From Terrimesophilobacter sp039923755 (GTDB lineage: Bacteria > Actinomycetota > Actinomycetes > Actinomycetales > Microbacteriaceae): DNA of 5,961 nucleotides. Each line of letters opens with the position of its first letter. Within the stretch, counting starts at the first letter, position 1. Below the pieces are notes generated by a model. It made no database searches. It was not told the DNA's origin and saw only the letters and a list, made by a program, of their open reading frames with translations. The stretch is from the NCBI GenBank assembly GCA_039923755.1, contig JBDTCD010000031.1, forward strand, positions 1-5,961. The letters run 5' to 3'. Shown in pieces: positions 1 to 5,376 of the stretch. Both the position numbers and the translations under genes were made by a program.

Positions 1-230
1 GCCTCGGTTCAGGACCGCTCGTGATTTCCGTTCCCGAACATCGGGCGACCACCGATGTGGTGACGGCTCTGAACGACGTGCTGATCCGGCACTCCGGCGA
101 CAGCGAAGTGCGCCTGAAACTCGTCAAGGGCGACAACGCGCGCATGTTCGAAGTACCGTACCCGGTGAGCGTGAGCGCGGATCTTTACGGAGAGTTGAAG
201 TCCCTTCTTGGCCCGAATTGCCTCAACTGA
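1..230 (+). CDS. dnaE: DNA polymerase III alpha subunit, C-terminal end (partial)
   Basis: This is the last 75 codons of a gene that begins before the window; the reading frame runs from base 3 to a TGA stop at 228-230. The peptide contains SVPEHRATTDVVTALNDVL, then RLKLVKGDNARMFEVPYPVSV and ends LYGELKSLLGPNCLN. This matches the extreme C-terminus of actinobacterial DnaE1, the catalytic subunit of the replicative polymerase, in the region after the OB-fold; error-prone DnaE2 proteins do not, to my knowledge, end in this GELKSLLGP pattern. The catalytic PHP and palm domains lie outside the window, so activity cannot be judged. A perfect hairpin starts at its stop codon, and hisD follows after 59 bp with its own promoter. 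Identification rests on recognised motifs rather than a database search. Confidence 0.88.
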   Translation, partial: LGSGPLVISVPEHRATTDVVTALNDVLIRHSGDSEVRLKLVKGDNARMFEVPYPVSVSADLYGELKSLLGPNCLN

Positions 231-246
231 CGCCCACACAGCGTCA
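228..246 (+). terminator. Perfect 6-bp hairpin at the dnaE stop codon
   Basis: The arms TGACGC (228-233) and GCGTCA (241-246) are perfect reverse complements around a 7-nt loop, CCACACA. The left arm begins with the dnaE stop codon itself. No T-run follows, so it is not a canonical intrinsic terminator, but actinobacterial terminators often lack a U-tract. It could mark the end of the dnaE transcript or protect its 3' end. A palindromic protein-binding site just upstream of the hisD promoter is the main alternative. Confidence 0.4.
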
Positions 247-253
247 CATGGGT

Positions 254-280
254 TTGGTGCCAGCAGGGGACAACTAGGCT
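254..280 (+). promoter_or_regulatory. Probable hisD promoter, leaderless type
   Basis: A -10 hexamer TAGGCT lies at 275-280, with a poor -35 candidate TTGGTG at 254-259 (15-bp spacer). Only 9 nt separate the -10 from the hisD ATG at 290. Transcription normally starts about 6-7 nt after the -10, so the message would begin at or within a few bases of the start codon. No Shine-Dalgarno sequence is present in GATTCCGCC. The -10 is convincing; the -35 is weak. Confidence 0.6.
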
Positions 281-289
281 GATTCCGCC

Positions 290-1609
290 ATGATCACCAC
301 GATTGACCTCCGCGGAAGCGTCCTCACGCTGCGAGATCTTCGCGCTCTTGTTCCTCGCGCGCAATCCGATATCACCAGCGCCGTCATCGCGGCAGAGGGA
401 CTCATCGCCGAGGTCCGGGAGCGTGGTGCCGACGCGATCCTCGATCAGGCGCAGAGATTCGATGGCGTTCGGCCGGCGGCGATCCGAGTCGATCAGGCAC
501 ACATTGACCATGCTCTCGGTCGGCTTCGGCCGGGGGTGCGCACGGCGCTGGAGGAATCCATCCGCCGGGTGCGCGCCGTCTCGCATGCCGCACTGCCCGT
601 TCCAGTGTCGACAGAGCTTGCGGAGGGTGCCATGGTGTCACTGCGCTGGCAACCGGTGGAGCGCGTCGGGCTGTATGTGCCGGGCGGCAAGGCGGTGTAC
701 CCGTCAAGCGTCGTGATGAACGCAGTACCGGCCCAGATCGCGGGGGTACCATCGCTGGCGCTCGCGTCGCCGCCGCAAAAGGACTTCGACGGGGGAGTGC
801 ACCCGACGATCCTTGCGGCCGCAGGGTTACTCGGCATAGACGAGGTTTATGCGATGGGCGGAGCGGGGGCAATCGGCGCATTCGCGTACGGTGTTGACTC
901 GCTCGGCCTTGAGCCGGTGAATTTGGTCACCGGGCCGGGAAACCTTTGGGTCGCGGCCGCGAAGCGCGTCGTGAGGGGAATCGTGGGAATCGACGCTGAG
1001 GCCGGCCCGACGGAGATCCTCGTGATCGCCGATGACTCTGCAGATCCCGTACTTGTCGCAGCAGACCTCGTGAGCCAGGCCGAACACGATGAACTTGCTG
1101 CTGCTGTTCTGGTGACGGACTCGGAGGCCTTCGCCGGTCGGGTGCGGGCAGAACTCGGACTCCTCGCGGAGAGTACACGCAAGGGCGCTCGGGTCCGCTC
1201 TGCCCTTGATGGCGAGCAGTCAGCGATCGTCCTCGTGGATTCCCTCGGTGCCGCAGCAGCATTCAGCAATGCCTACGGGCCGGAGCATCTCGAACTTCAG
1301 GTTCGCGACCCGGAAACGTTGCTTGCGGACATCGACAGCGCAGGCGCGATCTTCGTCGGCCCGGATGCACCGGTGAGCCTCGGAGATTACCTTGCCGGTT
1401 CCAACCATGTACTTCCCACCGGAGGGCAATCGAGGTTCGCATCGGGACTGGGCGTGCACACCTTCCTCCGGCCGCAACAGGTCATCCGATACGACCATGA
1501 TGCCCTGCATCGTGTGAGCGGTCACATCCTCGCCCTCGCAGGTGCGGAGGACCTGCCCGCTCATGCGGATGCGGTCACTGCACGGTTCCGCGGCGGTACT
1601 TCCGCATGA
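290..1609 (+). CDS. hisD: Histidinol dehydrogenase
   Basis: HisD is a cytoplasmic, zinc-dependent enzyme that uses two NAD+ to oxidise L-histidinol through histidinal to L-histidine, the final two steps of histidine synthesis. At 439 aa the protein has the usual full length. Visible landmarks are GLYVPGGKAVYPSSVVMN (127-144), the glycine-rich GGAGAIGAFAYG (190-201), the family signature IDAEAGPTE (234-242), and GPEHLEL (330-336), which carries the catalytic Glu332-His333 pair. By alignment with the E. coli enzyme, zinc ligands are Gln263, His266, Asp366 (in SLGDYLAGSNHVLPT) and His425 (in PAHADAV), so every key residue is present. The ATG at 290 is chosen because it starts the normal N-terminus and follows a leaderless-type promoter. 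The gene is not followed by hisC/hisB as in many actinobacteria; nrdR comes next, 71 bp later, with its own promoter. Confidence 0.96.
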   Translation: MITTIDLRGSVLTLRDLRALVPRAQSDITSAVIAAEGLIAEVRERGADAILDQAQRFDGVRPAAIRVDQAHIDHALGRLRPGVRTALEESIRRVRAVSHAALPVPVSTELAEGAMVSLRWQPVERVGLYVPGGKAVYPSSVVMNAVPAQIAGVPSLALASPPQKDFDGGVHPTILAAAGLLGIDEVYAMGGAGAIGAFAYGVDSLGLEPVNLVTGPGNLWVAAAKRVVRGIVGIDAEAGPTEILVIADDSADPVLVAADLVSQAEHDELAAAVLVTDSEAFAGRVRAELGLLAESTRKGARVRSALDGEQSAIVLVDSLGAAAAFSNAYGPEHLELQVRDPETLLADIDSAGAIFVGPDAPVSLGDYLAGSNHVLPTGGQSRFASGLGVHTFLRPQQVIRYDHDALHRVSGHILALAGAEDLPAHADAVTARFRGGTSA

Positions 1610-1664
1610 ACCAGGCGCCTCTGCGTGAAGCCCGTGCGTCCCGCAAGAATCCAATGCCGTGACG

Positions 1665-1670
1665 TAGGGT
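1665..1670 (+). promoter_or_regulatory. Probable -10 element of nrdR, leaderless type
   Basis: The hexamer TAGGGT fits the actinobacterial TAnnnT -10 pattern and sits 10 nt before the nrdR ATG at 1681. No Shine-Dalgarno lies in the intervening TGGACACACC. The predicted transcription start falls within a few bases of the ATG. I see no good -35 hexamer at the expected distance (around 1642-1647), so the call relies on the -10 and on the repeated arrangement in neighbouring genes. No NrdR-box palindrome was found beside it. Confidence 0.5.
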
Positions 1671-1680
1671 TGGACACACC

Positions 1681-2226
1681 ATGTTTTGCCCCTTCTGCAG
1701 GTATCCGGACTCCCGCGTCGTCGACTCGCGAACGAGCGACGATGGGCTGTCAATTCGTCGCCGGCGGCAATGCCCGGAATGTGGCCGCCGTTTCAGTACG
1801 ACGGAGACGGCCAGTCTCAACGTCGTGAAACGCAGCGGCGTCGTACAACCGTTCAGCCGCGAGAAGATCGTCTCCGGCGTGCGGAAAGCATGCCAGGGCC
1901 GGCCGGTCACGGACACGGATCTTGCCATGCTCGCCCAGCGCGTCGAGGAGACGATCAGGGCAACCGGTGCGTCACAAATCGATGCCAACGATATTGGCCT
2001 CGCGATCCTTCCGCCGCTCCGAGAACTTGATGAGGTCGCCTACCTTCGCTTCGCGAGCGTGTACCAGGGGTTTGATTCCCTCGAAGATTTCGAATCAGCG
2101 ATTACGCTGCTTCGCGTCGAGCATGACGCCACGGTACTGCCCGACGCAACAGTGCCTCCCGACGCAACAGTGCCTGCCGACGCAACAGTGCCTCCCGAGG
2201 AAACAGTGCCTCCCAACGAAACATAG
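1681..2226 (+). CDS. nrdR: Transcriptional repressor NrdR with repeat-bearing C-terminal tail
   Basis: NrdR is a nucleotide-sensing repressor that reads ATP/dATP through an ATP-cone domain and shuts down ribonucleotide reductase genes when dNTPs are plentiful. The N-terminal zinc ribbon has ligands Cys3, Cys6, Cys31 and Cys34 (CPFC and CPEC) in the typical setting DSRTSDDGLSIRRRRQC. The ATP-cone spans about residues 46-140, with VVKRSGVVQPFSREKI (48-63) and the conserved LDEVAYLRFASVYQGF. Both domains look intact. The usual family length is about 150-160 aa; this one is 181 aa because residues 149-181 form a hexapeptide repeat, DATVPP and variants, encoded by 18-bp direct repeats. The tail is acidic and rich in Thr, Val and Pro, probably disordered, and of unknown role. 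No ribonucleotide reductase gene is nearby, so targets must lie elsewhere. The start ATG is fixed by the invariant MxCPxC opening. Confidence 0.95.
   Translation: MFCPFCRYPDSRVVDSRTSDDGLSIRRRRQCPECGRRFSTTETASLNVVKRSGVVQPFSREKIVSGVRKACQGRPVTDTDLAMLAQRVEETIRATGASQIDANDIGLAILPPLRELDEVAYLRFASVYQGFDSLEDFESAITLLRVEHDATVLPDATVPPDATVPADATVPPEETVPPNET
2125..2223 (+). repeat. 18-bp tandem repeat, about 5.5 units, inside nrdR
   Basis: Five full 18-bp units start at 2125, 2143, 2161, 2179 and 2197, with a 9-bp partial unit at 2215-2223 just before the TAG. Units two and four are identical (GACGCAACAGTGCCTCCC), unit three differs from them by one base and unit five by two, while the first is more diverged. 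This pattern suggests expansion from the middle by slippage. Because the period is a multiple of three, unit gain or loss keeps the nrdR frame open. The units are directly adjacent, with no spacers, so this is not a CRISPR array. Confidence 0.95.
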
Positions 2227-2257
2227 CCACTCGCCAGGGGCACCTCGACGCACCGTC

Positions 2258-2285
2258 CTGACAGACATCCGTCGTTCGCTAGGCT
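2258..2285 (+). promoter_or_regulatory. Probable pyrD promoter, leaderless type
   Basis: This is the best-formed promoter in the window: -35 CTGACA at 2258-2263, a 16-bp spacer and -10 TAGGCT at 2280-2285. The pyrD ATG is at 2297, 11 nt beyond the -10, and the gap GACGAGCGCAC holds no convincing Shine-Dalgarno. The transcript should begin at, or only a few nucleotides before, the start codon. Confidence 0.65.
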
Positions 2286-2296
2286 GACGAGCGCAC

Positions 2297-3343
2297 ATGT
2301 ACCGTCTTTTGTTCCGCCTTGTTCTCGCGCGACTCGACCCCGAGCGCGCGCATAGCCTTGCCTTCTGGGTCATCCGCGTCGTCGGGCTGCCGGGCGTGGG
2401 GTTGCTTGTCCGAGGGTTCACTCGCCCACATCCCCTGCTCGCCGTCAAGGCCCTCGGCCTCCAGTTCTCCTCACCGTTCGGTATGGCGGCCGGTTTCGAC
2501 AAGGATGCGACCGGGATTCGCGGGCTGGGCAATCTCGGTTTCGGCCATGTCGAGGTGGGGACGCTGACCGCTCTCCCGCAGGAAGGAAACGCGCGACCGC
2601 GACTCTTCCGGCTCGTTACCGACCGCGCTCTCATCAACCGAATGGGCTTCAACAACAGGGGAGCAGCGGATGCGGTGGCCAGGCTCGAACGGCACAGGCG
2701 CCGGAGGGCTCGGCCCATCGTGGGAGTCAATATCGGCAAGTCCCGCGTCGTGGCAGTTGAGGAAGCGATCGATGACTACCTCGCCAGCACCCGGTTGCTC
2801 GCGCCAGTGGCCGACTACCTCGTCGTCAATGTGAGTTCCCCAAACACTCCCGGTCTTCGGGGACTCCAGCAGGTCGATCTCCTGAAGCCACTTCTGGTGG
2901 CGGTGAAAGACGCGGCCGGTGGCACACCTGTGCTCGTGAAGATCGCCCCCGACCTTTCTGACAGCGCAGTGGTTGACGTGTGCCGACTGGCCATCGATCT
3001 TGGCCTCGATGGCATCATTGCAACCAATACGACGCTTGCGCGCGACGGACTTATCGCGGAGGCTTCCGTGGTCAATGCGGCCGGTGACGGCGGACTGTCC
3101 GGCGCTCCTCTCGCGCCTCGATCGCTCCATGTGCTGCGGTTGGTACGCTCGTCGGTTCCCGCAGACTTCTGCATTATCTCGGTGGGAGGAGTGGAATCTG
3201 CCGACGATGTGACCGAAAGACTCGCGGCCGGGGCCACGCTCGTCCAGGGTTACACAGGTTTCGTCTACCGTGGTCCGCTGTGGGTATTGCACATCAACCG
3301 TGGGCTGGCCCGCACCGTTAGACCGGGAACTGGCCGCGCTTAA
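2297..3343 (+). CDS. pyrD: Dihydroorotate dehydrogenase (quinone), class 2
   Basis: PyrD catalyses the only redox step of pyrimidine synthesis, oxidising dihydroorotate to orotate with FMN and passing electrons to membrane quinone. The 348-aa length and the N-terminal segment MYRLLFRLVLARLDPERAH, the amphipathic membrane-docking region, mark it as class 2 rather than the soluble class 1. FMN and substrate motifs include FGMAAGFDKD (61-70), LINRMGFNNRGA (112-123), VNIGKS (144-149), LVKIAPD (213-219), IATNTT (241-246), GGLSGAPL (265-272) and SVGGVES (295-301). VNVSSPNTPGLRG (177-189) supplies Ser181, which aligns with the catalytic base of the E. coli class 2 enzyme, together with Asn178 and Asn183. 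The gene follows nrdR by 70 bp with its own promoter. Its last 26 bp overlap the end of the opposing DUF3043 gene. Confidence 0.95.
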   Translation: MYRLLFRLVLARLDPERAHSLAFWVIRVVGLPGVGLLVRGFTRPHPLLAVKALGLQFSSPFGMAAGFDKDATGIRGLGNLGFGHVEVGTLTALPQEGNARPRLFRLVTDRALINRMGFNNRGAADAVARLERHRRRRARPIVGVNIGKSRVVAVEEAIDDYLASTRLLAPVADYLVVNVSSPNTPGLRGLQQVDLLKPLLVAVKDAAGGTPVLVKIAPDLSDSAVVDVCRLAIDLGLDGIIATNTTLARDGLIAEASVVNAAGDGGLSGAPLAPRSLHVLRLVRSSVPADFCIISVGGVESADDVTERLAAGATLVQGYTGFVYRGPLWVLHINRGLARTVRPGTGRA

Positions 3344-3896
3344 CCTGTGGTTTGGGTAGCCGCATCACCCGCAACTGCATGGCACGCATCGCGGCGTACC
3401 AGCGAGTCCCGCTTTGCACTTTATCCGTGCCGAACTTCTGGCCGAGCTTCTTGTTCACCAGTTGCCCCAAAACTACCCCATCGATGACGGCGGCCAGGAA
3501 GAACAGCCACAGTCCGGCGATCCCGATGAGCTGGAACACCTCGTTACTGATGAACGTGAGAATGATCACAATGAACATCACCGGGATGAGTACTTCGCCC
3601 ACGCTGAACCGGGCATCCACATAATCGCGGACCCATCTGCGCTGAGCGCCCTTGTCCCGGGCTGGCAAGTATTTCTCTTCACCGGCAGCCATCCCGATTC
3701 GTGCCTTCTCGCGAACTTCCGCCATTTTCGTGCGCGATTCCTTCGACGCTGCACGACGGTCGTTGTTCACGAGGGGCCGCAGGTTCGCAGCCTCGCGCTC
3801 CTTGCGGGTAGGCGTAGGCCGACCTTTTCCCGCGGATGCGCTGTCGGTGTTCAGCTCGTAGTCGACGGTCTCGTCGCTCTTTCCTGACTTGGCCAC
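3318..3896 (-). CDS. DUF3043 family membrane protein
   Basis: This resembles the actinobacterial DUF3043 family, whose function I do not know. Read from a GTG at 3896, it gives 192 aa. A hydrophilic, charged N-terminal half (about 1-95) contains GKGRPTPTRKEREAANLRPLV and KYLPARDKGAQRRWVRDYVDARFSVGE. Two hydrophobic helices follow, about 101-117 (VLIPVMFIVIILTFI) and 121-146, then a basic C-terminal tail ending MRLPKPQVKRGQFPV. The positive charge on both sides suggests cytoplasmic termini joined by a tight hairpin in the membrane. The GTG is preferred because AAGGA lies exactly 6 nt upstream; an in-frame ATG at 3902 abuts that AAGGA with no spacing, and an ATG at 3938 would overlap the M20 start. 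The 3' end overlaps pyrD by 26 bp. Family membership is recognised from motifs; no role can be inferred from the neighbours. Confidence 0.88.
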   Translation of the reverse strand: MAKSGKSDETVDYELNTDSASAGKGRPTPTRKEREAANLRPLVNNDRRAASKESRTKMAEVREKARIGMAAGEEKYLPARDKGAQRRWVRDYVDARFSVGEVLIPVMFIVIILTFISNEVFQLIGIAGLWLFFLAAVIDGVVLGQLVNKKLGQKFGTDKVQSGTRWYAAMRAMQLRVMRLPKPQVKRGQFPV

Positions 3897-3902
3897 GTTC
3901 AT

Positions 3903-3907
3903 TCCTT
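3903..3907 (-). promoter_or_regulatory. Ribosome binding site of the DUF3043 gene
   Basis: On the minus strand AAGGA lies at 3907-3903, 6 nt before a GTG at 3896-3894 and directly against an in-frame ATG at 3902-3900. Normal spacing is about 5-9 nt, so the site supports the GTG as the true start, which shortens the protein by two residues. Confidence 0.65.
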
Positions 3908-3923
3908 GCTCTCGGTCTGCGGT

Positions 3924-3929
3924 TAAGAT
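3924..3929 (+). promoter_or_regulatory. Probable -10 element of the M20 peptidase gene, leaderless type
   Basis: TAAGAT lies 7 nt before an in-frame ATG at 3937 and no Shine-Dalgarno is present in TACCCGC. Transcription would start essentially at the A of this ATG, which decides the start codon: the upstream in-frame ATG at 3889 precedes the promoter and would not be transcribed. No clear -35 is visible at the right distance. Confidence 0.55.
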
Positions 3930-3931
3930 TA
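3926..3931 (-). promoter_or_regulatory. Probable -10 element of the DUF3043 gene
   Basis: Read on the minus strand, the hexamer is TAATCT, a good TAnnnT match. It lies about 30 nt before the GTG start, leaving room for a leader of roughly 20 nt that includes the AAGGA site. It shares four base pairs with the opposing TAAGAT -10 of the M20 gene. No recognisable -35 is seen, since that region lies inside the M20 coding sequence. Confidence 0.45.
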
Positions 3932-3936
3932 CCCGC

Positions 3937-5340
3937 ATGACCTCTTCGCCCGGCGACGCCGCCGTTTCACTGACCGACCTGACCGATTCCGTCGCCGCCG
4001 GACTTCCCGCCGCACTTGCCGATCTTGGCGATCTCGTGCGGATCCCGTCCGTCTCCTGGGCGGCGTTCGACCCTGCTCACGTCAGGCGCAGCGCCGAAGC
4101 TGTGGTCGCGCTGGTCGAGGGCCTTGGCGTCTTCGATTCGGTGACGATCTCCCAAGCGGCGATCGGCGGTGGCGACGCGCTCGGCCAGCCTGCCGTCCTA
4201 GCGCGGCGCGCCGCGAAGAACGGCCGGCCGACGATCATGCTGTATGCGCACCATGACGTGCAGCCTCCCGGCAAGGATGAGGACTGGGATTCCCCGCCAT
4301 TCGAACCGACAGTGCGCGGTGACCGGCTCTATGGGCGAGGTGCCGCTGATGACAAGGCGGGCGTCATGGCTCACGTCGCCGCGATTCGCGCACTCGTGGA
4401 CACGGTGGGAGCGGACTTCGACCTTGGGCTGGTCCTTTTCATCGAGGGCGAAGAGGAGTTCGGGTCCCGGTCGTTCAAGAACTTCCTCGTCAAGCACCGC
4501 GAGGAGCTCGCCGCGGACGTCATCGTGGTGGCCGACTCCGACAACTGGGACATCGACACGCCAGCTCTCACCGTCGCCCTGCGCGGTAACGTGACCTTCC
4601 GGCTCACGGTGCGCACGCTTGATCATGCCTCCCATTCCGGAATGTTCGGCGGGGCTGCACCGGATGCGATGCTCGCGATGATCCGGATTCTTGCGACCCT
4701 GCACGATAAGGCCGGCAGTGTCGCTGTCGAGGGGCTCACGAGCACGGAGGGGGAGACGCCCCACTACCCCGAATCCCAGTTGAGCAAGGAGGCGGCCTTC
4801 CTGGACGGCGTCACGTCCATCGGGACCGGGAGCATCCCGAGTCGACTCTGGTTCCAACCGGCGATCACCGTCACCGGCATTGATGCACCCTCCGTCGCCA
4901 ACGCATCCAACACTCTTCTTCCCATGGTGTCGGTGCGCGTAAGCGCCCGGATCGCCCCCGGGCAGTCGGCGGGTGAGGCATACGATGCGCTGGAGCGCCA
5001 TATTCGCGCCCATGCGCCGTTCGGCGCGATCGTCGAAATCGATGACATCGACCGGGGTGATCCCTTTCTCGTGGACACGAGCGGGTGGGCTGTGACGGAA
5101 GCAAAGTCGGCAATGGCGCAGGCATGGGGAGTCGAGCCAGTCGAGACGGGCATCGGGGGATCGATACCGTTCATTTCCGACCTCGTGGAGCTCTTCCCCG
5201 ATGCGCAGATACTCGTCACGGGCGTTGAAGACCCCGATTCGCGGGCACACAGCCCGAACGAGTCGCTACACCTCGGGGTTTTTCGGAGAGCAGTTCTCAC
5301 CGAGGCGTTATTGTTGTCGCAACTCAACTCGCGCGGCTGA
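3937..5340 (+). CDS. M20 family metallopeptidase (CNDP/ArgE/DapE-type dipeptidase)
   Basis: This is a cytoplasmic di-metal (zinc or manganese) amidohydrolase of family M20, most like bacterial dipeptidases of the carnosinase/CNDP group; it probably cleaves dipeptides or related amides, but the substrate cannot be read from sequence. The 467-aa length is normal. Metal and catalytic residues, placed by similarity with carnosinases, are all present: His105 and Asp107 in YAHHDVQP, bridging Asp138 in GRGAADDKAG, catalytic Glu173 with metal-binding Glu174 in EGEEEFGS, Asp202 in DSDNWD, and His438 in RAHSPNES. HSGMFGG (233-239) opens the inserted dimerisation domain, which runs to about residue 370. 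The ATG at 3937 is chosen over 3889 because of the adjacent -10, and because the extra 16 residues would overlap the DUF3043 start region and do not resemble family N-termini. erpA follows after 36 bp. Confidence 0.92.
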   Translation: MTSSPGDAAVSLTDLTDSVAAGLPAALADLGDLVRIPSVSWAAFDPAHVRRSAEAVVALVEGLGVFDSVTISQAAIGGGDALGQPAVLARRAAKNGRPTIMLYAHHDVQPPGKDEDWDSPPFEPTVRGDRLYGRGAADDKAGVMAHVAAIRALVDTVGADFDLGLVLFIEGEEEFGSRSFKNFLVKHREELAADVIVVADSDNWDIDTPALTVALRGNVTFRLTVRTLDHASHSGMFGGAAPDAMLAMIRILATLHDKAGSVAVEGLTSTEGETPHYPESQLSKEAAFLDGVTSIGTGSIPSRLWFQPAITVTGIDAPSVANASNTLLPMVSVRVSARIAPGQSAGEAYDALERHIRAHAPFGAIVEIDDIDRGDPFLVDTSGWAVTEAKSAMAQAWGVEPVETGIGGSIPFISDLVELFPDAQILVTGVEDPDSRAHSPNESLHLGVFRRAVLTEALLLSQLNSRG

Positions 5341-5346
5341 AACGCA

Positions 5347-5352
5347 TACACT
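5347..5352 (+). promoter_or_regulatory. Probable -10 element of erpA
   Basis: TACACT fits TAnnnT and lies 24 nt before the erpA ATG at 5377, leaving a short leader of roughly 18 nt that contains AAGGAG. It begins just after the M20 stop codon, and no good -35 is seen, so read-through from the M20 gene could also supply transcription. The 3' end of the hexamer overlaps the CACTG-GA-CAGTG near-palindrome. Confidence 0.45.
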
Positions 5353-5360
5353 GGACAGTG
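5349..5360 (+). promoter_or_regulatory. CACTG-GA-CAGTG near-palindrome, candidate operator
   Basis: Two perfect 5-bp inverted arms, CACTG (5349-5353) and CAGTG (5356-5360), flank a 2-nt centre. The site overlaps the putative erpA -10 and the expected transcription start, where a bound repressor would block RNA polymerase. The gene downstream is an Fe-S carrier, so an iron or Fe-S-responsive regulator is conceivable. No regulator is identified, and a 12-bp site of this quality can occur by chance. Confidence 0.3.
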
Positions 5361-5364
5361 ACAG

Positions 5365-5370
5365 AAGGAG
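5365..5370 (+). promoter_or_regulatory. Ribosome binding site of erpA
   Basis: AAGGAG lies 6 nt before the ATG at 5377. The spacing favours 5377 over another ATG at 5372, which is in a different frame and only 1 nt from the site. It is the strongest Shine-Dalgarno in the window and contrasts with the four genes that have none. Confidence 0.85.
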
Positions 5371-5376
5371 CATGAC

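Noticed and set aside
1610..1680. NrdR-box operator for autoregulation upstream of nrdR
   Set aside because: I found no paired palindromes resembling the ACACWATATATWGTGT-type box here or in the other intergenic gaps.
2125..2223. Possible CRISPR array
   Set aside because: Units are 18 bp and directly adjacent, with no spacers, and they translate in frame as part of nrdR.
2095..2739. A minus-strand frame containing Cys/His-rich repeats such as GRHCCV, suggestive of a metal-binding protein
   Set aside because: The Cys/His pattern is only the antisense translation of the 18-bp nrdR repeat; the rest overlaps pyrD and shows no family features.
2471..3292. A 273-codon minus-strand open frame across pyrD
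   Set aside because: No protein family resemblance and complete overlap with an intact pyrD; the low-complexity composition is typical of an antisense shadow.
3889..3936. Upstream ATG as the start of the M20 peptidase
   Set aside because: It lies before the probable -10 at 3924-3929, overlaps the DUF3043 start in antisense, and adds 16 residues unlike M20 N-termini.
4198..5250. A 350-codon open frame on the minus strand, antisense to the M20 gene
   Set aside because: It is a GC-rich shadow frame: it has no recognisable domain, and the plus-strand frame carries all M20 metal-site motifs.
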